Shown: positions 52,134 through 63,253, numbered from the stretch's first letter. The stretch is DNA of 64,000 nt from TMP-24 sp046348855 (GCA_046348855.1 JAXMDK010000009.1:1-64000); one strand, 5' to 3'. Notes: generated by a model not told the origin, from the letters alone. Numbers and translations are program-made.

Positions 52134-52949
52134 ATGACTTCCCCTATCCTTTCCCGCCGCTTCGCCCTGAAGGCCGCCGTCGCCGCCTTCGGGCTCTGCG
52201 CCGCGCTGCCCGCGCTGGCCGCCGACAACCCGCTGAACCTGATCGACCCCAAGGTGATCAGCGTCGGCACGATGGGCGACGCCAAGCCCTATGCCTTCAC
52301 CCAGTCGGACGGCTCGTTCTCGGGTTTCGACATCGAACTCTTCCTGAACGTGGCCGAGCGGATCGGCTACAAGAAGGACCAGGTGATCTTCACCGGCCAG
52401 GACTTCGCCGCGCTGATGCCCTCAGTTGCCAACGGCCGCTTCGACGTCGCCGCCGCCGCCATCGGCACCACCGACAAGCGCAAGGAGACGGTGGATTTCT
52501 CGGACGGCTATCTGGCGGGCTTCCTGACCATCCTCACCCCCGACGCCAACCTCAAGGACGCGGCGGCGCTCGAGGGCAAGCGGCTTGGCGTGGTGCAGGG
52601 CACCTTGCAGGAAATCTATGCCGCCAAGAACTTCCCCAAGGCCGAACTGGTAAAATTCCCCGACAACAACTCGGCCGTAGTCGCGCTGAACAACGGCTCG
52701 ATCGACGCGCATTTCCTCGATTACGAAGCCGCCAAGGACTATGCTGGCCGTTACGCCGACCTCAAGCTCGCCGCCAACATCCCGAGCTTCGACGCCCCCG
52801 CCGGCTTCGTGGTCCGCAAGGGCAATGACGCGCTGCGCGAGGCGCTGAACAAGGGCCTGCACGACGCGATGCAGGACGGCACCTGGAAGACGCTTTACGA
52901 AAAGTGGTTCCCCGGCTCGCCGATGCCGGCCGCCTATCTGCCGAAGTAA
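52134..52949 (+). CDS. Amino-acid-type ABC solute-binding protein
   Basis: A 271-residue periplasmic receptor of the polar amino acid (family 3) class. The leader SRRFALKAAVAAFGLCAALP has a twin-Arg-like start. VGTMGDAKPYAFTQSDG, GFDIELFLNVAERIGY and AALEGKRLGVVQGT are family blocks. With FrlB and FrlD genes downstream, the ligand is probably a fructosyl amino acid. ATG 52134 has AGGAG 8 bases upstream. Confidence 0.85.
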   Translation: MTSPILSRRFALKAAVAAFGLCAALPALAADNPLNLIDPKVISVGTMGDAKPYAFTQSDGSFSGFDIELFLNVAERIGYKKDQVIFTGQDFAALMPSVANGRFDVAAAAIGTTDKRKETVDFSDGYLAGFLTILTPDANLKDAAALEGKRLGVVQGTLQEIYAAKNFPKAELVKFPDNNSAVVALNNGSIDAHFLDYEAAKDYAGRYADLKLAANIPSFDAPAGFVVRKGNDALREALNKGLHDAMQDGTWKTLYEKWFPGSPMPAAYLPK

Positions 52950-52958
52950 GGCACGGCG

Positions 52959-52988
52959 GGCCCGGCGCGCTCCCCGCCGGGCCTTTTT
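52959..52988 (+). terminator. Intra-operon terminator/attenuator
   Basis: GGCCCGGCG (52959-52967) pairs perfectly with CGCCGGGCC (52975-52983), followed by five T. It lies between the binding protein and the fused transporter and probably reduces downstream expression relative to the receptor. Confidence 0.75.
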
Positions 52989-53001
52989 CGAGGGAAGATC
53001 A

Positions 53002-54504
<1,503 letters not shown>

Positions 54505-54582
54505 GACACCCCCGCCTTTTCCCTGCCGCACCCGGAGAAGTTTCCGGGACCGGTTCCCCCTTGCCTGAAGAAAGAGGATGAC

Positions 54583-55572
54583 ATGACCGACCAGACCCTT
54601 CCCACCGACGCCCAGATCGCCGCGGCGCTGGCCGCCGCGGCCGCGCGCCCCAACGTGACCGAGATCTATTTCGTCGCCTGCGGCGGCTCCTATTCCATCA
54701 TGCTGCCGGTGCAGTATGCGGTGGACCGCCACGGCAAGACCATCGCCGGCCATGCGCTGAACGCGGCCGAATTCGTGGCGCGCAACCCTGCGCGACTGGG
54801 GGCGACCTCGGTCGTCATCCTGTGCTCGCATTCCGGCACCACGCCGGAAACGGTCGAGGCCGCGCGCTTTGCCCGCGCGAAGGGCGCGCTGACCATCGCC
54901 CTGACCACCATCGCCGGCAGCCCGCTGGATCAGGCGGCGGAATTCCCGGTCTATTACCGCCACGCCCCCAAGACCTTTGCCCCCGACCATTCGCCGGCCG
55001 TACTGGCCCGGCTGACCTTCGGCATCCTTGCCGCGCGCGACGGCAACAAGCTGGCGGCGAAACTCGACAAGGCCCTGCACCAGCTGCCGGCCATCGTCGA
55101 CAAGGCCATCGCCGCCCATGACGCCCGCATCGCCGCCTTCGCCGAAAGCCACAAGCGCGAACCGGTGATCTACATGATGGGGGCGGGGACCAACTACGCG
55201 ACCGCCTACTCCTATGCGATCTGCATCTTCCAGGAGATGCAGTGGATCCATTCCGCCGGCATCCACACCGGCGAATATTTCCACGGGCCGTTCGAAGTCA
55301 CCGATTTCGATGTGCCTTTCATCATCCTGCGCGGCATGGGCCCCTCGCGCGCGATGGACGACCGCGCCATCGCCTTTGCGTCGAAGTTCAGCCAGCGCAC
55401 CACCACGCTCTGCGCCGAGGAAATGGGCCTGGGCGCCATCGACGCCGATGTGGTGGAGCACGTCGAGCACATGGCCTTCGGCACCATCCTGCGGGTCTAT
55501 GCCGACAAGCTGGCCGACAGCCGCGGCCATCCGCTGACCGTGCGTCGCTACATGTGGAAGATGGACTACTGA
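54583..55572 (+). CDS. frlB: SIS-domain deglycase, FrlB-like
   Basis: A 329-residue sugar isomerase-fold protein resembling fructosamine-6-phosphate deglycase, which splits fructosyl-6-phosphate amino acids to glucose 6-phosphate and the free amino acid. The two SIS domains include FVACGGSYSIMLPVQYAV, ILCSHSGTTPETVEAA (phosphosugar site), MMGAGTNYATAYSYAICIFQEM and HTGEYFHGPFEVTD (catalytic Glu/His). GAAAGAGG precedes ATG 54583. It is followed by the matching kinase. Confidence 0.82.
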   Translation: MTDQTLPTDAQIAAALAAAAARPNVTEIYFVACGGSYSIMLPVQYAVDRHGKTIAGHALNAAEFVARNPARLGATSVVILCSHSGTTPETVEAARFARAKGALTIALTTIAGSPLDQAAEFPVYYRHAPKTFAPDHSPAVLARLTFGILAARDGNKLAAKLDKALHQLPAIVDKAIAAHDARIAAFAESHKREPVIYMMGAGTNYATAYSYAICIFQEMQWIHSAGIHTGEYFHGPFEVTDFDVPFIILRGMGPSRAMDDRAIAFASKFSQRTTTLCAEEMGLGAIDADVVEHVEHMAFGTILRVYADKLADSRGHPLTVRRYMWKMDY

Positions 55573-55579
55573 GGCAGGC

Positions 55580-55602
55580 GGAGGGCGGCCCCGCCGCCCT
55601 CC
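55580..55602 (+). other. Hairpin between deglycase and kinase genes
   Basis: GGAGGGCGGC-CCC-GCCGCCCTCC is a perfect 10-bp stem right after the deglycase stop, without a T-run. Probably an mRNA stabiliser or weak attenuator. Confidence 0.45.
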
Positions 55603-55621
55603 GACGCCCGAGGATGGCGCG

Positions 55622-56446
55622 ATGACGGACGGACTTCTGTGTATCGGCGACAATGTCGTCGATCTCTATTGTGACGAGGGGGTCTATTACCCCGGCGGCA
55701 ATGCGCTGAACGTGGCGGTGCTGGCGCGCCGCGCAGGCCTTGAGCGCACCGACTACATGGGCATTCTCGGCAGTGACGCGGCGGCGGCCCATGTCGAGGC
55801 GGCGATGCGGGCCGAGGGGCTTTCGACCCACCTCTTGCGCCGCGCCGAAGGCGAGAACGGGTTGGCCCGCGTCACCCATGACGCTTGGGGCGACCGGGTG
55901 TTCCTTGGATCGAACCGCGGCGGCATCCGGCGCAAGCTGATGCTGCGGATGGATGCCGACGATCTGGAGGCGATCGCCGCCGCGGCCTGGGTCCATACCA
56001 GCTGCTTCAGCTATATCGAGCCCGAACTGCCGCGAATTCGCGCCGCCGCCCGGGCCTTGTCCTACGATTTCTCGACGCTGGCGGATGCCGCCTACCTGGC
56101 CCGGATCGCGCCGCACCTCAGCCTGGCCTTCCTGTCGGGGGCGGGCCTTTCGCTGGCCGATCTGCGCGGCCTCGCGCGCCGGGTGCTGGAGATGGGGGCA
56201 GGGGCGGTCTGCATAACGCGCGGCGAGGAAGGCGCAGTCTGGTTCGACGGCGCGCAGGAAATCGAGCAGGGGATCGTCCCGGCCGAGATCCGCGACACGA
56301 TGGGGGCGGGCGACGCCTTCATCGCCGGCTATCTGGCCGCCACCATCGGCGGCGCCCCCCCGCGCGACGCGCTGCACCACGGGGCAGTAACGGCGGCGCG
56401 GGCCTGCAGCTGGCCCGGCGCCTGGGGCCATCCGCATCCGGCGTGA
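55622..56446 (+). CDS. frlD: PfkB-family kinase, FrlD-like (fructosamine kinase)
   Basis: A 274-residue ribokinase-fold kinase expected to phosphorylate a fructosyl amino acid at C6, making the deglycase substrate. Features are GDNVVDLYCDEGVYYPGGNALN at the substrate site, VCITRGEEGAVWF and the catalytic DTMGAGDAFIAGYLA (anion hole and Asp). Length equals E. coli FrlD-type enzymes. GAGGATGGCG precedes ATG 55622. Confidence 0.85.
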   Translation: MTDGLLCIGDNVVDLYCDEGVYYPGGNALNVAVLARRAGLERTDYMGILGSDAAAAHVEAAMRAEGLSTHLLRRAEGENGLARVTHDAWGDRVFLGSNRGGIRRKLMLRMDADDLEAIAAAAWVHTSCFSYIEPELPRIRAAARALSYDFSTLADAAYLARIAPHLSLAFLSGAGLSLADLRGLARRVLEMGAGAVCITRGEEGAVWFDGAQEIEQGIVPAEIRDTMGAGDAFIAGYLAATIGGAPPRDALHHGAVTAARACSWPGAWGHPHPA

Positions 56447-56573
56447 TCTCGGCCGCCGGTCGGCGCCCATCGGTGCGGCAGGCAGGGAATCCGCTTGAGT
56501 TGTCCCGCCCGGGCTGGCTAGCTTGGGCGGACCAGCCGGCACACCGTGCGCCGGCGGCAGGCGAAACGGACCG

Positions 56574-57344
56574 ATGGCAGAAGACAGACCCCAGAAATAC
56601 ACCGCGCCGGCCCTTGAAAAGGGGCTGGACATCCTCGAACGGCTGTCGCTGTCCGAGGCCGGCCTGTCGCTGAGCGAGATTGCCCGCGATCTCGGGCGGT
56701 CGGTTTCGGAAATCTTCCGCATGCTGGTCGTCCTCCAGCAGCGCGGCTACATCGCCCAGAGCCCATTGTCGGACAAGTACATGCTGACGACGCTCTTGTT
56801 CGAGGTCGCCCACCGCACGCCGCTAATCCAGCGGCTGACCACGGCGGCGGCGCCGCTGATGCGCGACCTCGCCCATGCCATCAACCAGTCGGTGCATCTC
56901 GGGATCATCGCCGATGATGCGGTGCTGATCGTCGGGCAGGTGGACCCGCCGGCCCGGCATGTGATGAGCGTCCGGCTGGGAACACGTGTCGACATCTGGC
57001 AGGCGTCGTCGGGGCGGGTGATGATGGCCTACCAGACCGCCGACGAACTGGCCGACATGCTGCGCCGCGCGCCCCTGCCGGCGGGAATGGACGAGTCGCG
57101 GCTCAGGCGCGAACTGGTGGACATTCGCGCCCGGGGGCACGAGATGGTCGACAGTTTCGTGGTGAAGGGCGTCGTCAACATTTCCGCGCCGATCATCGAC
57201 CACACCGGCATCGCCGTCGCCGCCCTGACCGTGCCGCATATCGAACGGTTCGGCGCCGCGATCGGCCTTCCCGACTGCTGCAAGGCAACGATCGCCACGG
57301 CCGCGCAACTGACCCGCAGCCTGGGTGGCGGGGCTGGGACCTAA
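56574..57344 (+). CDS. IclR-family regulator
   Basis: A 256-residue regulator. The winged helix (about 12-65) reads ALEKGLDILERLSLSEAGLSL and GRSVSEIFRMLVVLQQRGYI. The effector domain (80-250) includes HLGIIADDAVLIVGQVD and ISAPIIDHTGIAVAALTVP. ATG 56574 is the usual family start. It ends in a four-base overlap with the convergent oxidoreductase gene and probably controls that cluster. Confidence 0.9.
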   Translation: MAEDRPQKYTAPALEKGLDILERLSLSEAGLSLSEIARDLGRSVSEIFRMLVVLQQRGYIAQSPLSDKYMLTTLLFEVAHRTPLIQRLTTAAAPLMRDLAHAINQSVHLGIIADDAVLIVGQVDPPARHVMSVRLGTRVDIWQASSGRVMMAYQTADELADMLRRAPLPAGMDESRLRRELVDIRARGHEMVDSFVVKGVVNISAPIIDHTGIAVAALTVPHIERFGAAIGLPDCCKATIATAAQLTRSLGGGAGT

Positions 57345-58405
57345 TCCCCGACCAGCGGAACTGCCGGGGTCTGCATCGCGGTGAAGCACGCCTCGACCAG
57401 CGCCATCGTGTGGAAGGCGTCCTCGACCCCGCTGAACAGGCGGTCGTCCTCGCCAGCGGCCTTGCGTTGCAGGTTGCGCATCGGCCCCATGAAACTGTCG
57501 ACGAACCAGCTGCCGGTCAGCGGAACCTGCGCCCAGTCGCCACCGTTGCGGCAGAACCACAGCTCGTCCGCCTCGCCGCGCGGATAGTCGAAGCAGACGC
57601 CGAGCTTGACCATCATCGCGCCCTCGGTGCCCTCGATGCGGAACCAGGCCGACTGGAACTTCCGGCCACCGGCGTGGTTGTGGTTGATGCTCATTACCCC
57701 GCGCCGGAGGTCGCCCCAGTCGAGGATCACCGAGGTGCGGGTCTGGGCAAAGCCCGGGGCGCGCGGATCGGGCAGGGACCGGGCGAAGACGCCCTTGGGC
57801 GTGCCGAACAGCGCGCGGATCGAATCGAGGTAGTGGATGGAATGAACCAGCAGCTCCACCCGCTTCATCGGCAAGAGGAACGGGAACAGCGTCCAGGGCG
57901 TGAAGATGTTCAGGTGCACTTCCAGCTCGAGCGGATCGCCGATCAGCCCGGCCTCGATCGCCTGGCGCGCCACCATCATCATCGGCGAGAAGCGCAGCTG
58001 GAAATTCATCGCGGCGACCAGCTTGCGCTCGCGGCAGAGGGCGCGGATCGTGCGGGCCTGGTCGAGATCGGCGCCCATCGGCTTCTGGATCAGCACCGCG
58101 GCGCCCTCGGGCAGGTCCGGCAGGATCGCGGCGATGGCCTGCGGCGGCACGGCAAGGTCGTAGACGACGGCGTTGCCGTGCGCCGCGACCGCCTTGGCGA
58201 CGCTGGCGTGCGTGCGGGGAATGGCGAAATCGCGGGCGACACTTTGGCGGCGGGTTGCGTCGATGTCGGCGACGGCGGCGACGGCCAGCCCGGCCTTGGC
58301 ATAGGCCGGCAGGTGGGCGTCACGCACGATGCCGCCGGCTCCGACGATGACGATCGGGCGCGGGACCGAGGGCGCCGGCCAATGCTGTGCAAAGGTTTCG
58401 ATCAT
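57341..58405 (-). CDS. Gfo/Idh/MocA-family oxidoreductase
   Basis: A 354-residue NAD(P)-dependent dehydrogenase. The Rossmann start is PIVIVGAGGIVRDAHLPAYAKAG, the active-site lysine block is VLIQKPMGADLDQARTI, and the C-terminal sheet contains MSINHNHAGGRKFQSAWFRIEG. Substrates are usually sugars or cyclitols. ATG 58405 overlaps the MaoC stop by four bases. Confidence 0.87.
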   Translation of the reverse strand: MIETFAQHWPAPSVPRPIVIVGAGGIVRDAHLPAYAKAGLAVAAVADIDATRRQSVARDFAIPRTHASVAKAVAAHGNAVVYDLAVPPQAIAAILPDLPEGAAVLIQKPMGADLDQARTIRALCRERKLVAAMNFQLRFSPMMMVARQAIEAGLIGDPLELEVHLNIFTPWTLFPFLLPMKRVELLVHSIHYLDSIRALFGTPKGVFARSLPDPRAPGFAQTRTSVILDWGDLRRGVMSINHNHAGGRKFQSAWFRIEGTEGAMMVKLGVCFDYPRGEADELWFCRNGGDWAQVPLTGSWFVDSFMGPMRNLQRKAAGEDDRLFSGVEDAFHTMALVEACFTAMQTPAVPLVGD

Positions 58406-58854
58406 GGCGCGGCCTCCCGTTTCTGGACCAGCAGGATATGTTCGCAATACATCACCGTCTTGCCATGCTGGTTGGTGGTTTCACAAACCTCGACCACCTG
58501 GCCGAAGCCGGGGCGCTTGGGATCCCCGGCCTTGCGCCCGATGGTGACGCGGGTTCGGATCGTGTCGCCGGCAAAGACCGGATTCGGGAAGCGCAGCCGT
58601 TCGTAGCCATAGGTCATCGCCCTGGGGTTGATCTGGGTCGCCGTCAGCCCGATGCCGATGGCGAAGGTCATCGTGCCGTGGGCGATCCGCTGGCCGAAGG
58701 GTTGGCCGCGGCAGAATTCGGCGTCCATGTGATGGGGAAAGAAGTCGCCCGAATGGCCGGCGTGAAAGACGATGTCGGCCTCGGTGATCGTGCGCCCCAG
58801 GGTCTGCCGGGTCGCGCCGAGCTCATAATCCTAGTAGAATTGTTCGTGTTCCAT
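58402..58854 (-). pseudogene. MaoC-like hydratase with amber codon 8
   Basis: A 150-residue hot-dog-fold hydratase acting on CoA thioesters. From ATG 58854 it reads MEHEQFY, then TAG (58833-58831) where relatives have Glu or similar. It continues normally with DYELGATRQTLGRTITEAD, FHAGHSGDFFPHHMD, FGQRIAHGTMTFAIG and AMTYGYERLRFPNPVF. The Asp and His of the hydratase motif are kept. The next ATG is 44 codons in, so without readthrough the product is badly truncated. Confidence 0.8.
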
Positions 58855-58962
58855 GACCGCCTCCCTCATAAAATTTCGCAAATAAAAAATCTTTTGACAA
58901 GTGAAAAGCTGGCTCCTAGATTTCCTCATCGACGAGGCGCGGGTCATTGGCGGGGGGGGCTT

Positions 58963-59532
58963 ATGGCAGAGATCGGGGTTCATGCGAGGGGACTGCCCCG
59001 GCTGCCGGCCGATCATGCCGCGATCCCGGTCTGGAACTCCGAGGACTGGTATTTCGAGGATTTCGTGGTCGGCGACCGCATCCGCTCGATCCGCCGCACC
59101 ATTTCGGAAGGCGAGTCGATGCAGTTCAACAGCCTGGTGATGGACCACCATCCCTATGTCAGCGACGAGGTGTTTGCGACCGAGGAGGGCCTGTTTGGCC
59201 GGCGCCTGGTGGCCGGCGCCTTCGTCTTTTCGCTGGGGCTGGGGCTGGCGGCGACGAATTGCCTGAACTCGTTTTCCTACGGCTATGACCGGCTGCGCTT
59301 CATCAAGCCGGTCTTCATCGGCGACACGATCTACACGATCCGCGAGAACCTGGGCAAAGAGGTCCACAACGAGACGATGGGCAAGCTGCGGGTCAGCTAT
59401 TCGGTCTTCAAGGCGCCGGGCGAACTGGTGCTTTATGCCGAACACCTGCTGACCGCGCTGTACCGCGATCCGTCAGCCTTTGCCGATGAAGCGCGGGCGA
59501 AGATGGCCGCGAAGGAGGCCGCCCGTGGCTGA
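58963..59532 (+). CDS. MaoC-like hydratase
   Basis: A 189-residue hot-dog-fold protein. VWNSEDWYFEDFVVGDRIRS is the start of the domain, followed by MDHHPYVSDEVFATEEGLFG, GAFVFSLGLGLAATN and YGYDRLRFIKPVFIGDTIY. It resembles mesaconyl/2-methylfumaryl-CoA-type hydratases in architecture, but the substrate is unknown. ATG 58963 follows a G-run. It is divergent from the other MaoC gene and overlaps the next gene by 8 bases. Confidence 0.85.
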   Translation: MAEIGVHARGLPRLPADHAAIPVWNSEDWYFEDFVVGDRIRSIRRTISEGESMQFNSLVMDHHPYVSDEVFATEEGLFGRRLVAGAFVFSLGLGLAATNCLNSFSYGYDRLRFIKPVFIGDTIYTIRENLGKEVHNETMGKLRVSYSVFKAPGELVLYAEHLLTALYRDPSAFADEARAKMAAKEAARG

Positions 59533-60658
59533 CGTGATCCTGCGCGGCATGACCTGGGACCACCCGCGGGGATACGACCCGATGGTGGCGACCTCCGCCG
59601 CCTATGCGGCCCGCCATCCCGGCGTGACGATCACCTGGGAAAAGCGGTCTCTTCAGGCTTTCGCCGACCGGCCGATTTCGGAAATGGCCGAAACCTACGA
59701 CCTGATGGTGATCGACCATCCGCATGTGGGCGAGGTGGCGCGGCAGGGAAACCTTCTGGCGCTGGATGGCCTGCGCGACGGCGAGATGGCGGCGCTGGCG
59801 GCGGGGTCGGTCGGGCTGTCGCATCGCTCCTATGAATTCGCCGGGCGGCAATGGGCGCTGGCGATCGACACCGCGACGCCGGTCGCCTGCCTGCGTCCCG
59901 ACCGGCTGGACGCGCCGCCGCGGCTGTGGTCCGAGGTGCTGGAGCTTGCCCGTGAGGGTCAGGTGGGCTTTGCCCTGATCCCGATCAACGCGCTGATGAC
60001 CTTCTTCGGCATGGCCCGCAACCTCGGGCACGCGGTGGCCGAATGCCCCGACGAGTTGATGGCACCGCAAGAGGCGACGCAGGTGCTGGAGCTGATGGTC
60101 GAGGTCGCCGGGCTGATGGACCGGCGCTGCCTAACGCTTGACCCGATTGGCATCTATGAATGGATGGGCCGACACGCCGACGGGCCAGCCTATTCGCCTT
60201 TCGGCTATGGCTATACCAACTATTCGCGGTCCGGGTTCTGCCAGTTCCCGCTGGCTTTCCACGATGCGCCGGGTGTCGAACGCCCCGACCCGACCGGGAC
60301 CGTGCTGGGCGGCACCGGCATCGCGGTTTCGGCCTTCACCAAGCATCCCGACGTGGCGGTAGACTATGCCTTCTGGATCGCCGGGGCCGAGTGCCAGAAG
60401 GGCCTTTACACCGCCAGCGGCGGCCAGCCCGCCCATGCCGCCGCCTGGGACGATCCGGCCTGCAACGCGCTGACCGGCAACTTCTTCGCCAACACGCGGC
60501 GGACGCTGGAAACCGCCTGGCTGCGGCCGCGGTATGATGGCTACATGGGCTTTCAGGACGTGGCCGGCACGCTGGTTCATCGCTGCCTGACCGGCGAGGC
60601 GACCATCGCCGCCACCGTCACGGCGCTGCAAGCCGCCTATCGGGAGAGCCGGCGATGA
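59525..60658 (+). CDS. Solute-binding-protein-like protein without signal peptide
   Basis: A 377-residue protein with the extracellular solute-binding family 1 fold: ILRGMTWDHPRGYDPMVATS, AETYDLMVIDHPHVGEVA, LIPINALMTFFGMARN and GGTGIAVSAFTKHPDVA. No signal peptide exists, because the GTG start at 59525 leads directly into the first strand. It is translated between a MaoC hydratase and a CoA-transferase, both cytoplasmic. It may be a cytoplasmic sensor or chaperone for the ligand, or an exported protein that lost its leader. Confidence 0.75.
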   Translation: MADVILRGMTWDHPRGYDPMVATSAAYAARHPGVTITWEKRSLQAFADRPISEMAETYDLMVIDHPHVGEVARQGNLLALDGLRDGEMAALAAGSVGLSHRSYEFAGRQWALAIDTATPVACLRPDRLDAPPRLWSEVLELAREGQVGFALIPINALMTFFGMARNLGHAVAECPDELMAPQEATQVLELMVEVAGLMDRRCLTLDPIGIYEWMGRHADGPAYSPFGYGYTNYSRSGFCQFPLAFHDAPGVERPDPTGTVLGGTGIAVSAFTKHPDVAVDYAFWIAGAECQKGLYTASGGQPAHAAAWDDPACNALTGNFFANTRRTLETAWLRPRYDGYMGFQDVAGTLVHRCLTGEATIAATVTALQAAYRESRR

Positions 60659-61847
60659 CGCTGCCGCTCGATGGTGTGCTGGTGGTCGATTTCAGCCAGT
60701 TCCTGTCCGGCCCGCTGTGCGCGCTGAAACTGGCCGATCTGGGCGCGCGGGTGATCAAGATCGAACGGCCGGGGCAGGGCGACCTCTGCCGGACGCTCTA
60801 CCTGTCCGACACCGAGATCGGCGGCACCAACAGCCTATTCCACGCCATCAACCGCAACAAGGAAAGCTTCACCGCCGACCTGCGCGACGAACACGACCGC
60901 GCGCTTCTGCGTGGGCTGGTGGCGAAGGCCGACGTGGTCATGCAGAACTTCCGCCCCGGCGTGATCGAGCGGCAGGGTTTCGGCTACGAGGACGTCCGCG
61001 CGCTGAACCCCGGAGTCGTCTACGGCTCGATCTCGGGCTATGGCGAGGCCGGGCCCTGGGTCGACCTGCCGGGGCAGGATCTGCTGGCGCAATCGCGCTC
61101 GGGCCTGCTGTGGCTGACCGGAAGCCGCGACGATCCGCCGATGCCGATGGGGCTGGCGGTGGCCGACATGCTGGCCGGTAATGCGCTGGCCCAAGGGATC
61201 CTCGCCGCGCTGGTTCGCAAGGCGCGGACCGGGCAGGGGCGCGGGTCGAGACCTCGCTGTTGGAGGCGCTGCTGGATTTCCAGTTCGAGGTGCTGACGAC
61301 GCACCTGAACGACGGCCAGCGCCAGCCCGTGCGCTCGGCCATCAACGGTGCCCATGCCTATCTCGGTGCACCCTACGGCGTCTACCGCACCGCCGACGGC
61401 TGGCTGGCGCTGGCGATGACGCCCTCTCTGGAACGTCTGGCCGGGCTGATGGCGATCGAGGGGCTCGGGCCCTTCTTCGCCGATCCGTCCGCCGCCATGG
61501 CGCGGCGGGACGAGATCAAGAGGCTGATCGCGGCGGCGGTGGCGGAGCGGACGACGGCGGACTGGCTGTCGGTGCTCCAACCCGCCGACATCTGGTGTTC
61601 GGAAGTGCTGGACTGGCCGCGGCTTTTCGCCTCGGAAGCGTTCCAGAGGTTGGGCATGGTCCAGCACATCGCCGGCGGGGGCGTCTCGCTCGACACGCTG
61701 CGCGGGCCGATCCGTCTGGATGGCGCACCGCTCTTGAACGGCCGGCCCGCCCCGGCGCTGGGGGAAGGGCGCGACCGGATCATCCGCGAACTGGGACTGG
61801 AGAGCACGCATCAGGGAAGGAACCCCGCGCCGAACCCGGCCGGGTAA
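60655..61847 (+). pseudogene. Type III CoA-transferase (CaiB/BaiF), frameshifted
   Basis: A CoA-transferase of about 397 residues. The first part (LDGVLVVDFSQFLSGPLCALKL, ARVIKIERPGQGDLCRT, MQNFRPGVIERQGFGYEDV) carries the CoA site, and Asp of PGQDLLAQSRSGLLWL is the catalytic nucleophile. Near 61240 (GQG, in GCAGGGGCGCGGG) one base is lost. The second frame resumes VETSLLEALLDFQFEVL and continues to 61847. Start ATG 60655 overlaps the previous stop. A deletion in a G-run could also be a sequencing error. Confidence 0.85.
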
Positions 61848-61889
61848 CGGAAACCGGCGCACATCGGCGCTACAACGGGAGGAAGAAGA

Positions 61890-63215
61890 ATGAAAATACT
61901 TGCCACTCTGGCCCTTGGCACGGCGATCACGACTTTCGCCGGCATGGCCTTCGCCGATGCCCAATGGGGCGACTACAAGGGCTACACGCTGCGCGTGAAG
62001 CTGATCGGCGGGGCGCAATACGAAAAGCTTTATGCCGAGATCCCGAAATGGGAAGCCGCGACCGGCGCCAAGGTGCAGATCGTGTCGTCGAAGAACCATT
62101 TCGAGCTGGACAAGGAAATCAAGCAGGACATCGCCGCCGGCAAGATCGACTATTGCGTGGCCTCGAACCACACGTCCTTCGCGCCGCAGTATGGCGACAT
62201 CTACATCGACCTGAACGGAGTCATCAAACCCGACGTCCTGGCCGAGTTCGACCCGCTGGCGCTGAAGAACGCCACCGTCGACGGCAAGCTGGTGCAGCTG
62301 CCGCGCCATTCCGACATCTCGAACCTGTTCTACAAGAAGTCGCTCTACGCCGATCAGAAGAACAAGGACGCCTTCAAGGCCAAGTACGGCTATGACCTCG
62401 CACCGCCGGAAACCTTCGACCAGTTCAAGGATCAGGCAATCTTCTTCGCCAAGGCGCCCGACTTCTTCGGCACCCAGTTCGTCGGCAAGGACGAGGCGAT
62501 CACCGGCCGCTTCTATGAAATGCTGGTCGCCAACGGCGGCGCTCTGTTCGACGACAAATGGAATCCGACCTTCAATTCGGCGGCGGGCGTCAAGTCGCTG
62601 ATGTGGTTCAAGGATCTCTACGACGCCAAGGCGGTGCCGGCGGGGTCGCTGAACTATCTGTGGGACGACACCGGCATGGGCTTTGCCTCGGGCACGGTGG
62701 CGATGGACCTCGACTGGGCTGGCTGGGCGGCCTTCTTCAACGATCCCAAGAACTCGAAGATCGCGGGCGATGTCGGCCTTGTCCGCGCACCCAAGGGCGA
62801 CGGCGGCAAGCGGTCGGGCTGGTCGGGCAGCCACAGCTTCTCGATCACCAAGGCCTGCGACAACCAGCCGGCGGCGGCATCGTTCGTCACCTTCCTGACC
62901 GACCACGACAACCAGATGATCGAGGCGCGCACCGGGCTTCTGCCGACCCGCACGAAGGTCTGGAAGGATGTCGAGGCCGAGTTCAAGGCGCAGGGCAACG
63001 ACTTCATGGCCAATGTCTTCGAGACCTACGCCCAGTCGATGGCCGAGGACGCCTTCACGCCCCCGCTGATCGCGCCGTGGATCGAAGTGTCCAACGTGAT
63101 CTGGCCCGACCTGCAAAAGGGCATCCTGGGCGAAATGGACCCGCAGGCGGCGCTGGACGATGCTGCGGCCAAGGCCAAGACCATCATGGAAGACGCAGGC
63201 TACCTGAAGGACTGA
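61890..63215 (+). CDS. Sugar-type ABC solute-binding protein
   Basis: A 441-residue periplasmic receptor of family 1 with a Sec leader (ILATLALGTAITTFAGMAFA). Blocks are KIDYCVASNHTSFAPQYGD, LPRHSDISNLFYKKSLYAD, NYLWDDTGMGFASGTVAMDL and RTGLLPTRTKVWKDVEAEF. GGGAGGAAGAAG precedes ATG 61890. It pairs with the permease that follows. The ligand is unknown; a sugar acid or polyol whose product enters the CoA pathway is possible. Confidence 0.87.
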   Translation: MKILATLALGTAITTFAGMAFADAQWGDYKGYTLRVKLIGGAQYEKLYAEIPKWEAATGAKVQIVSSKNHFELDKEIKQDIAAGKIDYCVASNHTSFAPQYGDIYIDLNGVIKPDVLAEFDPLALKNATVDGKLVQLPRHSDISNLFYKKSLYADQKNKDAFKAKYGYDLAPPETFDQFKDQAIFFAKAPDFFGTQFVGKDEAITGRFYEMLVANGGALFDDKWNPTFNSAAGVKSLMWFKDLYDAKAVPAGSLNYLWDDTGMGFASGTVAMDLDWAGWAAFFNDPKNSKIAGDVGLVRAPKGDGGKRSGWSGSHSFSITKACDNQPAAASFVTFLTDHDNQMIEARTGLLPTRTKVWKDVEAEFKAQGNDFMANVFETYAQSMAEDAFTPPLIAPWIEVSNVIWPDLQKGILGEMDPQAALDDAAAKAKTIMEDAGYLKD

Positions 63216-63222
63216 GACCATC

Positions 63223-63253
63223 GGAGAGGCGGCCTTTGGCCGCTTCTCCTTCC
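63223..63253 (+). other. Hairpin after binding protein
   Basis: GGAGAGGCGGCC (63223-63234) pairs with GGCCGCTTCTCC (63238-63249) with one wobble; TTCC follows. As at the other transporter operons it separates the receptor gene from the permease gene. Confidence 0.5.

Noticed and set aside
58402..58854. Programmed amber decoding such as pyrrolysine in the MaoC gene
   Set aside because: There is no suppressor tRNA, pyl gene or conserved element nearby, and relatives carry an ordinary residue at that place.
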